Counted from the stretch's first letter, positions 52,055 to 61,478 are shown. The stretch: 64,000 nt of DNA from an uncultured Clostridia bacterium (GCA_949283125.1 CASDRK010000002.1:1-64000); one strand, 5' to 3'. Notes: generated by a model from the sequence alone, not told the origin. Numbers and translations: made by a program.

Positions 52055-52507
52055 ATGAAACAGATAGCTTACAACCGCTCGGCGGGGTTCGAGTATTTCA
52101 TAGAGGACAAATTCGAGGCCGGCATAGCCCTTGAGGGCGCGGAAGTGAAGGCCCTGCGGCAGGGCAAATGCAACCTGAAGGACAGCTTTTGCTATATCGA
52201 CGGCCGCGGCGAAGTGTTCATAAAAAACATGCACATAGCCGTGTACGACAAGGCGGGCGCCTTTAACAGCAGGGATTCCAAGCGGGACAGAAAGCTTTTG
52301 CTGCACCGCCGCGAGATCGACAGGATAGCCGGCAAGATAAACGCCAAGGGCTATACGCTGGTGCCTATATCGCTGTACTTCAGGGACAACCTGATAAAGG
52401 CCGAGGTGGCGCTGTGCCGCGGCAAGCAGAACTTTGACAAAAAGCGCTCGATAAAGGACAGGGAACAGGAGCGCGACACGCAGCGGCAGATAAAAAATTA
52501 TCAATAA
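52055..52507 (+). CDS. smpB: SsrA-binding protein SmpB
   Basis: 150 residues. SmpB brings tmRNA to stalled ribosomes. Conserved blocks: AGIALEGAEVKALRQGKCNLKD-like N-terminal barrel, HIAVYDKAGAFNSRDSKRDR, and the C-terminal tail KKRSIKDREQERDTQR that enters the mRNA channel. The promoter directly before the start suggests a leaderless mRNA. I do not find ssrA in this window. Confidence 0.96.
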   Translation: MKQIAYNRSAGFEYFIEDKFEAGIALEGAEVKALRQGKCNLKDSFCYIDGRGEVFIKNMHIAVYDKAGAFNSRDSKRDRKLLLHRREIDRIAGKINAKGYTLVPISLYFRDNLIKAEVALCRGKQNFDKKRSIKDREQERDTQRQIKNYQ

Positions 52508-52558
52508 CCGATAAAAGACAAACGAGCGGCAACATGCCGCATACGACGAGGTTTTTAA

Positions 52559-53833
52559 ATGGATAAGCATTACAATTTGGACACTCTGTGCGTACAGGCG
52601 GGCTGGAGCCCCGCCACCGGCGAAAGCAGAATACCCGGCATCTGCCAGAGCACCACGTTTTTTTACGGCGACAGCCGCGCCATGGCCGACTGCTTCGACC
52701 TGAAGAGCGACGGATACTTCTATTCCCGTCTGGCCAACCCCACCGTTACCGCCTTTGAAGGCAAAGTGGCCGCCCTCGACGGCGGCGTAACGGCAATAGG
52801 CTGCGCTTCCGGCATGTCCGCGATAACGCTCGCCGCCCTGACGCTTGCGGGAGCCGGCGACAACGTTTTATGCAGTCAGTCGGTGTACGGCGGAACGTTC
52901 AACCTGTTCGGCACCACGCTGCCCAAACTGGGGATAGAGTGCCGATTCTTCGACCCGGACGCCGACGGAGCGGACATAGAAAAACTGATAGACGACAGGA
53001 CCAGATTCATAATAGCCGAAACGATAGCCAATCCCTCCATCGTCGTGCTGGATTTTGATAAGCTTTCGGCCGTCGCCAAAAAGCACGGGATAGTGCTGAT
53101 GGTGGACAACACGCTTGCTACGCCCGTTCTGTGCAGGCCGAAGCAGTTCGGCGCGGACGTGATAATATACTCCACCTCCAAATACATGGAGGGGCACGCG
53201 GCCGCGCTTGGCGGAATGATAGTGGACGCGGGCACATTCAATTTTAAAAACAACCCCAGATATCCCGCATTCAACGTGCCGGACGAGAGCTATCACGGGC
53301 TTGTTTACGCCGACCTTGAAGTGGCCTTCGGCACCAAGTGCCGCGCGCAGATGATACGCGACACGGGCGCGATAATGGCGCCCATGAACGCATACATTTC
53401 CTATCTGGGCTGCGACACGCTGGCGCTGAGAATGGCAAGACACAGCGAAAACGCGCGCAAGGTGGCGGCATACCTTGCGTCCCACCCCAAGGTGGCGTGG
53501 GTGAAGCACCCTTCGCTGCCGGACAACAGATACCGCGCGCTGGCGCAAAAATATCTGCCGGACGGACAGGGCGGCATGATGAGCTTCGGCATAGACGGCG
53601 ACATAGAGCGCTGCCGCGCCTTTATGGAGAGCCTGAAGCTGATAACGCAGGAGACCCACGTTGCGGACGTGAGGAGCTGCGTTCTGCACCCCGCCTCCAC
53701 CACCCACAGGCAGCTTTCGGAACACGAGCTGGAGATGGCGGGCGTACCTGCCAACCTTATCCGCCTTTCGGTGGGAATAGAGAACCCCGACGACATAATC
53801 GCCGACATAGACGGCGCGCTGAAAAGAATTTAA
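52559..53833 (+). CDS. O-acetylhomoserine sulfhydrylase / Cys-Met metabolism PLP enzyme
   Basis: 424 residues. The PLP lysine lies in STSKYMEGH near residue 206, and QSTTFFYGD, YSRLANPTV and CASGMSAI follow the family. Being next to MetA (homoserine acyltransferase) points to direct sulfhydrylation of acylhomoserine to homocysteine (MetY type). The start follows ACGAGG at seven bases. MetA begins 12 nt after its stop. Confidence 0.92.
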   Translation: MDKHYNLDTLCVQAGWSPATGESRIPGICQSTTFFYGDSRAMADCFDLKSDGYFYSRLANPTVTAFEGKVAALDGGVTAIGCASGMSAITLAALTLAGAGDNVLCSQSVYGGTFNLFGTTLPKLGIECRFFDPDADGADIEKLIDDRTRFIIAETIANPSIVVLDFDKLSAVAKKHGIVLMVDNTLATPVLCRPKQFGADVIIYSTSKYMEGHAAALGGMIVDAGTFNFKNNPRYPAFNVPDESYHGLVYADLEVAFGTKCRAQMIRDTGAIMAPMNAYISYLGCDTLALRMARHSENARKVAAYLASHPKVAWVKHPSLPDNRYRALAQKYLPDGQGGMMSFGIDGDIERCRAFMESLKLITQETHVADVRSCVLHPASTTHRQLSEHELEMAGVPANLIRLSVGIENPDDIIADIDGALKRI

Positions 53834-53845
53834 GGGAGCGGCGCA

Positions 53846-54754
53846 ATGCCCATAGTAATCGACAAAGACATACCTGCATTCAAAATACTGACGGGCGAAA
53901 GGATATTCGTGATGGATACCGACAGGGCGTTTTCGCAGGAGATAAGGCCCATAGAGATAGCCATTTTAAACCTTATGCCCACAAAGGAGACCACGGAGAC
54001 GCAGTTCATGCGGCTGCTTTCCAACTCTCCGCTGCAGGTGAACATAACGCTGGTGCGCACCGCCACGTACAACCCCACGCACACCGAACAGGAGCACCTG
54101 AAGAGGTTTTACAAATCCTTTGAAGAGATAAAGGGCAGGCGGTTCGACGGCATGATAATCACGGGGGCGCCCGTGGAAAACATGCCGTTCGAGAGAGTGG
54201 CCTACTGGCGCGAACTGGAGGAGATACTCAACTGGACGACGACAAACGTGACGTCCACCCTGTTCATATGCTGGGGAGCGCAGGCCGCGCTGCACTATTT
54301 TTACGGAATCAGAAAACACCCGCTAAAGGAAAAGTGCTTCGGCATATTCGCCCACCAGCGCGTGTTCGACGGCGAGCAGGAGCCGCTGATGCGCGGGATA
54401 TCGGACGAGTTCCACATGCCCCACTCCCGCCACACCATTATCTACGCCGAGGACATAAAGAGCGTGCCTGAGCTGAAGATACTTGCGTTTTCGCGCAGGG
54501 CGGGCGCAAGCATAATCAAGAGCCGCGACAACAGGCGGGTGTTCGTGACCGGCCACATGGAGTACGACCGCGACACCCTTAAAAAGGAGTACGAGAGGGA
54601 CAGAGCCAAGGGACTGGACATAAAACCGCCGGCAAACTATTTTGCCGACAAAGAGATGACCAAAGTGAAGATGAACTGGACTTCGACGGCCAACCTGTTT
54701 TACATAAACTGGCTGAACTATTACGTATATCAGGTCACGCCTTACAAACTTTAA
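53846..54754 (+). CDS. metA: homoserine O-acyltransferase MetA
   Basis: 302 residues of the MetA/HTS family. It acylates homoserine as the first committed step to methionine. The catalytic cysteine is in FICWGAQA near residue 142; GHMEYD holds the later catalytic region. Many Bacillota enzymes of this family use acetyl-CoA; that choice is not proven by the sequence. It follows AAGGGAG and completes a metY-metA pair. No T-box or SAM riboswitch is seen upstream. Confidence 0.95.
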   Translation: MPIVIDKDIPAFKILTGERIFVMDTDRAFSQEIRPIEIAILNLMPTKETTETQFMRLLSNSPLQVNITLVRTATYNPTHTEQEHLKRFYKSFEEIKGRRFDGMIITGAPVENMPFERVAYWRELEEILNWTTTNVTSTLFICWGAQAALHYFYGIRKHPLKEKCFGIFAHQRVFDGEQEPLMRGISDEFHMPHSRHTIIYAEDIKSVPELKILAFSRRAGASIIKSRDNRRVFVTGHMEYDRDTLKKEYERDRAKGLDIKPPANYFADKEMTKVKMNWTSTANLFYINWLNYYVYQVTPYKL

Positions 54755-54760
54755 AATCCT

Positions 54761-54786
54761 GCCGGCGGCCGCATGCGGCCGCCGGC
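54761..54786 (+). terminator. palindromic hairpin after metA
   Basis: A perfect GC-rich palindrome of 26 bases, followed after a gap by a T-rich stretch. Confidence 0.7.
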
Positions 54787-54851
54787 GATTTGCATTCTTC
54801 TTTTTTCCGCACAACCGTTGCGCTCGGCTTAACAATTCGCATTGCAAAAAA

Positions 54852-54892
54852 CACGCGGCGCGGCGGCCCAGGCATGGGGCCGCCGCGCCGCA
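54852..54892 (-). terminator. terminator of the HtrA-like gene
   Basis: A 15-bp GC stem with loop around AGGCAT. Read on the minus strand it ends in GTGTTTTTTG. Confidence 0.85.
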
Positions 54893-54909
54893 GTTTGCAC
54901 AGCATGAAG

Positions 54910-56301
54910 TTACTGATTGAACAGAAGATCGGACGAACTCACCGTGAACGGATAGGTGACGGGATTTTCTTCGCCCTTGCGCGCAACGGTGACGCACACC
55001 GTGTCGCCCTCGCGCGCGGAGATAAGCACCTCGTCCAGCATATACGCGCGGGTAATTTCCACATCCTCCTTAACCGTTCCGTCGGCGGAAGTTATCTTTA
55101 TTCCCTTCACCCTGTCGCCGGCCTGAAGGCCTCCGTCGGCGAGCAGGCCTACGCCCACATAGGATATTTCCACCGTCTCGGTTATTTCAACAAGGTTTGT
55201 CTGATTGTTCATGTAAGTTTCGGACGAAACGCAGGAGAGACTGACGCCCGGCTTTGCCTTATAGACGCCGAACGTGGCGGAACCCGTTGCCGAGTAGCGG
55301 TCGATCATGCTCCGCACAACGCGCCTGACGTTTGCGGCGGGCAGAGCATGGCTGATATTGTCGGAATATTCGCCCGAGGAAGCCGCCGTCGTCTTGGAAT
55401 TTATGATGCCGATTAACCTGCCGTCGCTGTCGAAAAGTCCTCCGCCCGAGTTGCCGCTGTAGATGGGCACGCTGGTGCGTATCGTGCGGTAGGTGAAATC
55501 GTCGTCCGTCTTAACCGTGTCGTACATATCGAGCGTTATCTCCTCGCTGTCGACGCAGACGATGCCGTTGGTGGCGCTTATGCCGGCGCCCGCGGCGTTA
55601 CCGATCGCATACACGGTCTGTCCCACATGCACGGTCTCGTCCTCGTTCCACTCGGCGGCGATGACGTCGGACGAGCGCACGACCGCGCTGTTTTCCACTT
55701 TGAGCACGGCTATGTCGTAAGCGAGCGACGCGCCTATTACCGTGGCCGGTATGGCGTTGGCGTCGTCCAGATAGTTGTTTCCGTTCATGACGTACGTGGA
55801 ATATCCGCGGCCGTAGAGATACACTGCCACGTCGTCGCTGTACCGTTCGTCGGCGTCGTTGGAGTACACCACGTGACAGTTTGTGACGACGTACATATCC
55901 CCCGCCTCCCTGTCCGCCCCGACGATGACGCCCGAACCCTGCGAAACATAGTACTGCTTTTCGCCGTCGGGCTGCCAGAACGGATTGCCGCCGACGGACG
56001 GAGACGTCTGCGAAAAGGTGGCCGTGACCTGCACCGACGACAGCAGCGAGCGGTTGATGGCGGCCTGCAGAGAGGTCATCTGTTCGACCTCGTCGCCGTT
56101 GTAGCCGAGATACTGCGACACAAATTCTACAAAGGTCAGGTCGGGATCGTTGGTCTCCTTTTTGGTGGCTTCCCAGATCTCGTAGATGGACACGTCCTGA
56201 CCGTCGCGGCCGTCCTCGCCGAGCGAGACGGTGCAGCCGGCAAAAGCGGCGCATACGACGACAAGCGCGCAGACCGTAAAAGTTTTTAAAAGATATTTCA
56301 T
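54910..56301 (-). CDS. HtrA-like trypsin-family serine protease, lipoprotein
   Basis: 463 residues. A signal peptide with lipobox FAGC (C23) predicts surface anchoring. The catalytic triad is visible: His in VTNCHVV, Asp in YDIAVLKV and Ser in SGNSGGGL. A PDZ-like region follows (about 365-455, VGVGLLADGGLQAGDRVKGI). The N-terminal 100 residues are acidic and have no family match. A role in quality control of surface proteins is inferred. The start has GAGG five bases upstream; the gene follows the UDPGP-family gene. Confidence 0.92.
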   Translation of the reverse strand: MKYLLKTFTVCALVVVCAAFAGCTVSLGEDGRDGQDVSIYEIWEATKKETNDPDLTFVEFVSQYLGYNGDEVEQMTSLQAAINRSLLSSVQVTATFSQTSPSVGGNPFWQPDGEKQYYVSQGSGVIVGADREAGDMYVVTNCHVVYSNDADERYSDDVAVYLYGRGYSTYVMNGNNYLDDANAIPATVIGASLAYDIAVLKVENSAVVRSSDVIAAEWNEDETVHVGQTVYAIGNAAGAGISATNGIVCVDSEEITLDMYDTVKTDDDFTYRTIRTSVPIYSGNSGGGLFDSDGRLIGIINSKTTAASSGEYSDNISHALPAANVRRVVRSMIDRYSATGSATFGVYKAKPGVSLSCVSSETYMNNQTNLVEITETVEISYVGVGLLADGGLQAGDRVKGIKITSADGTVKEDVEITRAYMLDEVLISAREGDTVCVTVARKGEENPVTYPFTVSSSDLLFNQ

Positions 56302-56337
56302 GCAAACCTCGCATTTACGCCCACGCGGGCGGGTATG

Positions 56338-57558
56338 TCACAATTTTACGCCGTTGAGCCTGAGCAGCTCGCGGGCGCTGTCCACGCTGTCGACGCCGGT
56401 GCGGTTTTTGACGGGGGCGAACTCCCTTTCCCTGACCACCTCGAAGGCGAGACAGGAACCCATCAGACGGACTATGTCTACGGCGAGCGTTTCAAATTTG
56501 TATCCGCACGGCTCGGTCGGAGTGACCCTTACCCCGTTTTCGATATGGGGCACGGCCTTGAAAGCGAGATGGCACGGAAGCCTGCTGCCGGATATCTCGT
56601 TCAGTCTGCCGACGGAGAACAGATAATTGAGGATGACGCCGTAGCGGAATGTGAGCCGGCCGTCCGGATCGCGCCGGGCGGCGAGTTCCGCGGGCATTTC
56701 GTAATATTCCACTATGGAAGGCAGGCCGTCCTCCTTGCAGAGCACGCCCACGCGCTCCTCCGGCGAGACCTTTGCCACCACCTTGCCCGAACAGGCGCAG
56801 CCGCTCTTAAGCGTGGCGCCTATGAATACGGGATCGCATATGCGCTGAAGAACGTTGTCCACGGCGTAGACGTTGAGCCACTCTATGCCGCGGCTTTCAA
56901 GCAATCCGGCGTAGCCCGCCTCCACCAGCGACGAATACCACCCGCCGTTGCCGTTGGGCGACATGGCCACTTTGTGCATTTCGTCGAGGTATATCTTGCC
57001 TTCGGGCGAGCATACGGGGGCAAGCTTCTGCCTGTAAAAATGTATCCTCTGCGGGTCGTATCCGAAGTAACCGGCGTCACTGAAATACGCCCGCGTGACC
57101 GCGTCGTTGATGTCGCTGGTCATGACGAAGATATCGAACAGACACCCCGCCTTGTCCGTGACCTGCTTTATGTTGTTCATCTGCTGCTCGAAGATGGTGA
57201 GACTGCGCGTGAGACCGATATCGAACATGCCCTTCGGCAGCGACGAACCCAGCCGCGTGCCCTGACCGCCTGCCAGAAGCACCGCCGCGACCTTGCCCGC
57301 GCGGATGGCGGCGAGACCGGCCCGTTCGTACTCCTCCGCGCCCGCCGCTATCTCGTCGACGGAGAGCGCGTCGGCGGGGGAAAGTTCGCCGAGCGGCCTG
57401 CCGGAGTGCGAATTAAGATTTCCGAGGACGGAAAAATCTATCTTTGCGATGTCCGAAAGCAGACTTTTGCGCTGTTCTTCGGTGAGTCTGTCGTAATAGT
57501 CGAGCAGCTGCATCTGGCCGTGTTCGGCGAGTATGCGTTTTGCCTGAGTGAGATCCAT
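56338..57558 (-). CDS. UDPGP-family (UAP1-like) nucleotidyltransferase
   Basis: 406 residues. The nucleotide-binding motif LLAGGQGTRLGSSLPKGMF near residue 92 and the SPNGNGGWYSSL motif are those of the eukaryotic-type UDP-N-acetylglucosamine/UDP-glucose pyrophosphorylase family, not the usual bacterial GalU or GlmU. It should make a UDP-sugar from UTP and a sugar 1-phosphate; which sugar is open. The start follows AAGGGG at seven bases from a consensus promoter. Confidence 0.9.
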   Translation of the reverse strand: MDLTQAKRILAEHGQMQLLDYYDRLTEEQRKSLLSDIAKIDFSVLGNLNSHSGRPLGELSPADALSVDEIAAGAEEYERAGLAAIRAGKVAAVLLAGGQGTRLGSSLPKGMFDIGLTRSLTIFEQQMNNIKQVTDKAGCLFDIFVMTSDINDAVTRAYFSDAGYFGYDPQRIHFYRQKLAPVCSPEGKIYLDEMHKVAMSPNGNGGWYSSLVEAGYAGLLESRGIEWLNVYAVDNVLQRICDPVFIGATLKSGCACSGKVVAKVSPEERVGVLCKEDGLPSIVEYYEMPAELAARRDPDGRLTFRYGVILNYLFSVGRLNEISGSRLPCHLAFKAVPHIENGVRVTPTEPCGYKFETLAVDIVRLMGSCLAFEVVREREFAPVKNRTGVDSVDSARELLRLNGVKL

Positions 57559-57595
57559 AGTTTTGCCCCTTATAAAGCCATTTTTTACTATGAAT

Positions 57596-57624
57596 ATTAT
57601 ACATTATACAAAAAAGTATGTCAA
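57596..57624 (-). promoter_or_regulatory. consensus promoter of the UDPGP-family and HtrA-like genes
   Basis: On the minus strand, TTGACA (57619-57624), a 17-bp spacer, and TATAAT (57596-57601). A second TATAAT lies inside the spacer. Confidence 0.88.
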
Positions 57625-57703
57625 CAGCATTTAAGAATTGTGAAAAAGAGATAAAAAACGGCGCAAACTTTGCGCAATTTACAGAAAAATTAGGGCAAGG
57701 GTC

Positions 57704-57732
57704 TTGAAATTTCCGGATGCATGTTATATAAT
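57704..57732 (+). promoter_or_regulatory. promoter of the Nudix-LemA-DUF2207 run
   Basis: TTGAAA at 57704-57709, a 17-bp spacer, and TATAAT at 57727-57732. Confidence 0.8.
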
Positions 57733-57787
57733 TATAAGGAGTATATGTAAGACGATACGACAATGCCGTTAAGGAGGTGAACGAACG

Positions 57788-58285
57788 ATGTATTGCGGCG
57801 TATGCGGCGAAAAGCTTGCGCTTGTGGTGCACAAGTCCGAAGGACTGGTGCCCTTCTGCAAAAAATGCGGGGAATACCGCTTCCCCCAGTTTGCCACGGC
57901 GGTATCCATGGTGGTTACCAACAGGGCAAAGGACGCCGTTCTTTTGGCCAGACATCTCGGCCAGGAGGACTACATTCTGATAGCGGGCTATATAAAAAAG
58001 GGAGAAACTGCCGAAAAGGCCGTCACGCGCGAATTCAAGGAAGAGACGAAGCTGAACGTAGTGAAGTACAAATACATGTCCTCGCGCTATCACGAGCCGC
58101 GCAACGTGCTCATGCTGAACTATCTGGTAATAGCCGAAAACGGCGAAGTGAGCGCCGACCCCGACGAGATAGAGGAATGCGCGTGGTTCACGTTTGACGA
58201 GGCGCTTGAAAAAGTGAGAAAACAGTCGGTTGCCGAAGCCTTTTTGAAGGCGGCGATAAACGAAATCAAAAACAATAAAATTTAA
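57788..58285 (+). CDS. zinc-ribbon Nudix hydrolase, NudC-like
   Basis: 165 residues. An N-terminal zinc ribbon (C3/C6, C23/C26) is followed by a Nudix box G(x5)E(x7)REFKEET. NudC relatives cleave NADH or decap NAD-RNA, but this protein lacks the N-terminal NudC domain, so the substrate is open. The start has a near-perfect AAGGAGGTGA seven bases upstream. lemA follows 12 nt after its stop. Confidence 0.9.
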   Translation: MYCGVCGEKLALVVHKSEGLVPFCKKCGEYRFPQFATAVSMVVTNRAKDAVLLARHLGQEDYILIAGYIKKGETAEKAVTREFKEETKLNVVKYKYMSSRYHEPRNVLMLNYLVIAENGEVSADPDEIEECAWFTFDEALEKVRKQSVAEAFLKAAINEIKNNKI

Positions 58286-58297
58286 GGAGGAAAAATA

Positions 58298-58873
58298 ATG
58301 CCACCCTGGGTGATACCCGCCATTATCGCGGCTGTCGTAGTGCTGCTTGTGATAATAATAGTTGTCTGGGCCATATCGGTCAGGAACAAATTCGTCACGA
58401 TGCGCAACGCCAACGAAGAGGCCTTTGCCACGATAGACGTATATCTGAAGAAGAGATACGACCTTATCCCCAACCTTGTGGAGACGGTGAAGGGCTACGC
58501 CAAGCACGAGAGCCAGACGCTGGAAAACGTAATCAAGGCGAGGAACAACGCCGCCAGCGCCAACACCACCGCGGAGAAGATAGAGGCCGACGCCAACCTT
58601 TCCAACGCGATCAGAAGCTTTAACATCGTTGCCGAGCGCTATCCCGAACTGAAGGCCAATACAAATTTCCAGAGTCTTATGGCCGAACTGAGGAACATAG
58701 AGGGCGAGCTTGCAAATTCCAGAAAGTATTACAACGCCCTTGTAAAATCCTTCAACACCATGAAGGATATCTTCCCCAAGTCGATTATAGCGAAATGGAT
58801 GAAGCTGGAAAAATTCCCCTACTTCGAGCTGGACAGCGAAGAGGAGAGAAAGAACGTAAAGGTAAGTTTTTGA
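58298..58873 (+). CDS. lemA: LemA family membrane protein
   Basis: 191 residues. An N-terminal helix (about 4-27) is followed by a long helical domain with the family pattern RNKFVTMRNANEEAFATIDV, KKRYDLIPNLVETVKGYA and a late RKYYNALVKSFN. Function is not settled. It stands, as often, beside a DUF2207 gene. AAGGAGG precedes the ATG. Confidence 0.95.
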   Translation: MPPWVIPAIIAAVVVLLVIIIVVWAISVRNKFVTMRNANEEAFATIDVYLKKRYDLIPNLVETVKGYAKHESQTLENVIKARNNAASANTTAEKIEADANLSNAIRSFNIVAERYPELKANTNFQSLMAELRNIEGELANSRKYYNALVKSFNTMKDIFPKSIIAKWMKLEKFPYFELDSEEERKNVKVSF

Positions 58874-58955
58874 GAGACAACGGGGACGGTGTTGAACACC
58901 GCCCCCATTTTGTCCGGGCGCGCGCGGCGCGCGACGTGCAAAGCGAGGGAAAAAT

Positions 58956-60848
58956 ATGAGACTTGACAAGACAAGGGGCTTAAGAAACGCTCTGCTTGCG
59001 GCGGCGGTTGCGCTGCTGCTGGCGCTGACGCTGTTTTTGCCCTCCGCCACGACTTCCGCATATGCGGCCGAACCCTACTCCTTCGAGATAGAAAATTTCG
59101 ACGCGACGTACGAAGTGCACTCCGACCGCACCATAGACGTCGAGGAGAGAGTTACCATACGCTACACCGGCTATGCGAGCACGGGATTTTACCGCGACCT
59201 GCCCGTGAATGCCGGCGACAGAGTGACCGGGCTGACCGTGAGCAGACTCAGCCGCGACGGCACCGCGGAGATAGACGAAGACTATTCCGTGGACATAGAC
59301 AACGACCTGATAATAGCCGACATAGGCGACTCGACCATTAAGACGGACACCACCGAGACATACGTGATACGCTACGTATTTTCCGTGACGAAGCCGACGA
59401 ACGACAACGCGCTTTACCTGAACATAATAGGCTTCGGCAGCGAGGCGGCCATTCGCAGCGCGAGCGCCACGATAAACCTGCCCGAGGGCTTTGAAAGCGC
59501 AAACCTGTACGTGGGCGATACCGACGAGAAGAGCAACGAGCTGATGACGGTAGACGGCCGCACCATAACGGTGGAGCTTAGCGGGCTTGCCGCATTTGAA
59601 GGCGCCACGCTGGACATGTACTTTTCGGAGGGCGCGCTGACCACAAGGTTCGACGTGATACCCTACATAATGGCCATAGTCGGCTGCGCGCTGCTGGCCG
59701 TGCTGGCTGTGGTAAAATTCCTTGTATTCCCCGACAAGACGCTCAGTCCGGTGGTGGGGTTTGAACCGCCGCGCGGCATGGACCCCGTGGAGATAAGCAA
59801 ACTTATCGACAACAAAGTGGAATCTTCGGACATAACCACGCTGATATACTACTGGGCGTCCAAGGGATATCTGAAAATAGACCTTACCGACGAAAACGAC
59901 CCGACGCTTATAAAGATTTTCAACACCCTGCCCGGCGACGCGCCCGCACACCAGTGCGAAATGTACAACGCGCTGTTTTCCGGCCGGGACATGGTTAAGC
60001 CGAGCCAGCTTGCGGGAAGATTTTACGGCGTTATAGACCACGTTAAAAAACTGGTAAACGAAAAACACCGCGGGCTGTACACCACGGCGAGCGTGTGCGC
60101 TTCGCTGCTGTTCACTCTGGCGGCCGGACTTCTGATGGCGCTTGCGCCCATAATAACGGGCATGGCGTGCATCAACCCCTCGCTGTTCTACTATCCCGCA
60201 TTTTTAGCGCTTGTGCCCGCCTTCATAATCTACGGGCTTACGGAGACGTGGGCCTATGCAGTGCATAAGCTGAAAAGCTCCACAAAGTGGCTGACGCTGG
60301 CCGGCATTGCGCTGCTGGCCGCGCTGTGCACGGCGGCGTACACGCTGCTGCTGCCACCGGCGTTGATGGAGACGGCCCCCAAAATCGTGGTGTGCGCCGT
60401 GGCTTACATAATGGTGATGTGTTCGGTCACGCTCATCTCGCGCACGAAACAGTACAACGAGACGCTGAGCGAGATAGTGGGATTCAGAAACTTTATCCTC
60501 AATGCCGAAAAGGACAGACTGGAACTGCTGCTTGAAGGCGACCCCGAATTCTATTACAAGATATTGCCATATGCGCAGGTCATGGGCGTTTCGGACATAT
60601 GGGAGGAGAAGTTTGAAGACCTTACCGTCATGCCTCCCGCATGGCTGAACGACCCCGCGGGCACGCTGGTCAGCTTTGCGGTCATAAACAGCGCGCTCAG
60701 GGCGCAGTCTGCGGCGTTCACTTCCAAAATGGTCATAAAGCCGAGCGCACCCTCCTCCCGCTCCTATTCGGGCGGGTCGCACAGGGGCGGAAGCTTCGGC
60801 GGACGGGGCGGCGGAGGTCACGGCGGCGGAGGATTCCGCGGAAGATGA
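58956..60848 (+). CDS. DUF2207 membrane protein with Gly-rich tail
   Basis: 630 residues. A signal-like helix is followed by an extracytosolic beta domain (about 45-225, YEVHSDRTIDVEERVTIRYTG), a helix near 240, a cytoplasmic segment, more helices at about 380-500, and a tail of glycine repeats (GGSFGGRGGGGHGGGG). DUF2207 proteins accompany LemA; function unknown. It lies 83 nt after lemA, across a weak hairpin. Confidence 0.93.
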   Translation: MRLDKTRGLRNALLAAAVALLLALTLFLPSATTSAYAAEPYSFEIENFDATYEVHSDRTIDVEERVTIRYTGYASTGFYRDLPVNAGDRVTGLTVSRLSRDGTAEIDEDYSVDIDNDLIIADIGDSTIKTDTTETYVIRYVFSVTKPTNDNALYLNIIGFGSEAAIRSASATINLPEGFESANLYVGDTDEKSNELMTVDGRTITVELSGLAAFEGATLDMYFSEGALTTRFDVIPYIMAIVGCALLAVLAVVKFLVFPDKTLSPVVGFEPPRGMDPVEISKLIDNKVESSDITTLIYYWASKGYLKIDLTDENDPTLIKIFNTLPGDAPAHQCEMYNALFSGRDMVKPSQLAGRFYGVIDHVKKLVNEKHRGLYTTASVCASLLFTLAAGLLMALAPIITGMACINPSLFYYPAFLALVPAFIIYGLTETWAYAVHKLKSSTKWLTLAGIALLAALCTAAYTLLLPPALMETAPKIVVCAVAYIMVMCSVTLISRTKQYNETLSEIVGFRNFILNAEKDRLELLLEGDPEFYYKILPYAQVMGVSDIWEEKFEDLTVMPPAWLNDPAGTLVSFAVINSALRAQSAAFTSKMVIKPSAPSSRSYSGGSHRGGSFGGRGGGGHGGGGFRGR

Positions 60849-60890
60849 TCCCCGCCTGAAAGCCGCATGCGAAACATCGCCGCGACATAG

Positions 60891-60930
60891 AGGTGCCGCG
60901 CGGGCGTTGCCCGCGCGGCACCTGTTTTTT
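60891..60930 (+). terminator. intrinsic terminator after the DUF2207 gene
   Basis: A 15-bp stem (60891-60905 with 60909-60923), loop GTT, then G and six Ts. Confidence 0.95.
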
Positions 60931-60970
60931 ATCCCGCACAGGAAAAACCGTCAAAAACTTTAAAAAAGAA

Positions 60971-61006
60971 CCGGCGCCCGCCGCATACGGATGCGGCGGG
61001 CGCCGG
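60971..61006 (-). terminator. terminator of rplI
   Basis: A 16-bp perfect stem with loop ACGG. Read on the minus strand it is followed by TTCTTTTTT. Confidence 0.93.
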
Positions 61007-61031
61007 CATAAAACCTTACAAGATTTTGCTT

Positions 61032-61478
61032 TTACTGCTCTTCGGCCACCTCTACTTTGATTTTCACGGCAATGCCTTCGAGCAGCTTTATCTCCACGTC
61101 GAACACGCCCGTGTTTTTGATGGGATTGGACAGCGCTATCTTCTTTTTGTCTATTTCGTAGCCCGCGGCGGACAGAGCCGCCGATATGTCCGCGCCCGTC
61201 ACCGAGCCGAAAACTTTTCCGCCCTGCCCCACCTTGATGCGCACGGTGAATTTTTTGCCCTTGAGTTCGGCGGCGAGGGCGTGCATGGCCTTGATCTCCT
61301 CCTGCCTGTGATAGTCGGCGGCGGCCTTCTTCTGCTTAAGCTCGTTTATTTTCGTGGGCGTGGCGACTTCTGCCAGACCCTTTTTTACGAGAAAGTTGCG
61401 GGCGTAACCTTCGTTAACGTCCACAAGCTCGCCCTTCCTGCCCTGACCCTTTACGTCCTGCAACAATATTACCTGCAT
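61032..61478 (-). CDS. rplI: 50S ribosomal protein L9
   Basis: 148 residues, the normal length. The N-terminal rRNA-binding pattern GQGRKGELVDVNEGYARNFL is followed by the long connecting helix and the C-terminal domain. The start follows AAGGAG. It is transcribed alone, from its own promoter to its own terminator, and not with rpsF, ssb or dnaB-type neighbours. Confidence 0.97.
   Translation of the reverse strand: MQVILLQDVKGQGRKGELVDVNEGYARNFLVKKGLAEVATPTKINELKQKKAAADYHRQEEIKAMHALAAELKGKKFTVRIKVGQGGKVFGSVTGADISAALSAAGYEIDKKKIALSNPIKNTGVFDVEIKLLEGIAVKIKVEVAEEQ

Noticed and set aside
52508..52558. T-box or SAM riboswitch before the methionine genes
   Set aside because: Only about 50 bases are available and no such fold is visible.
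57736..57750. Start-stop mini-ORF (AAGGAG, ATG, TAA) upstream of the Nudix gene
   Set aside because: The predicted transcript begins near 57739, so the ribosome site would be incomplete in the RNA.
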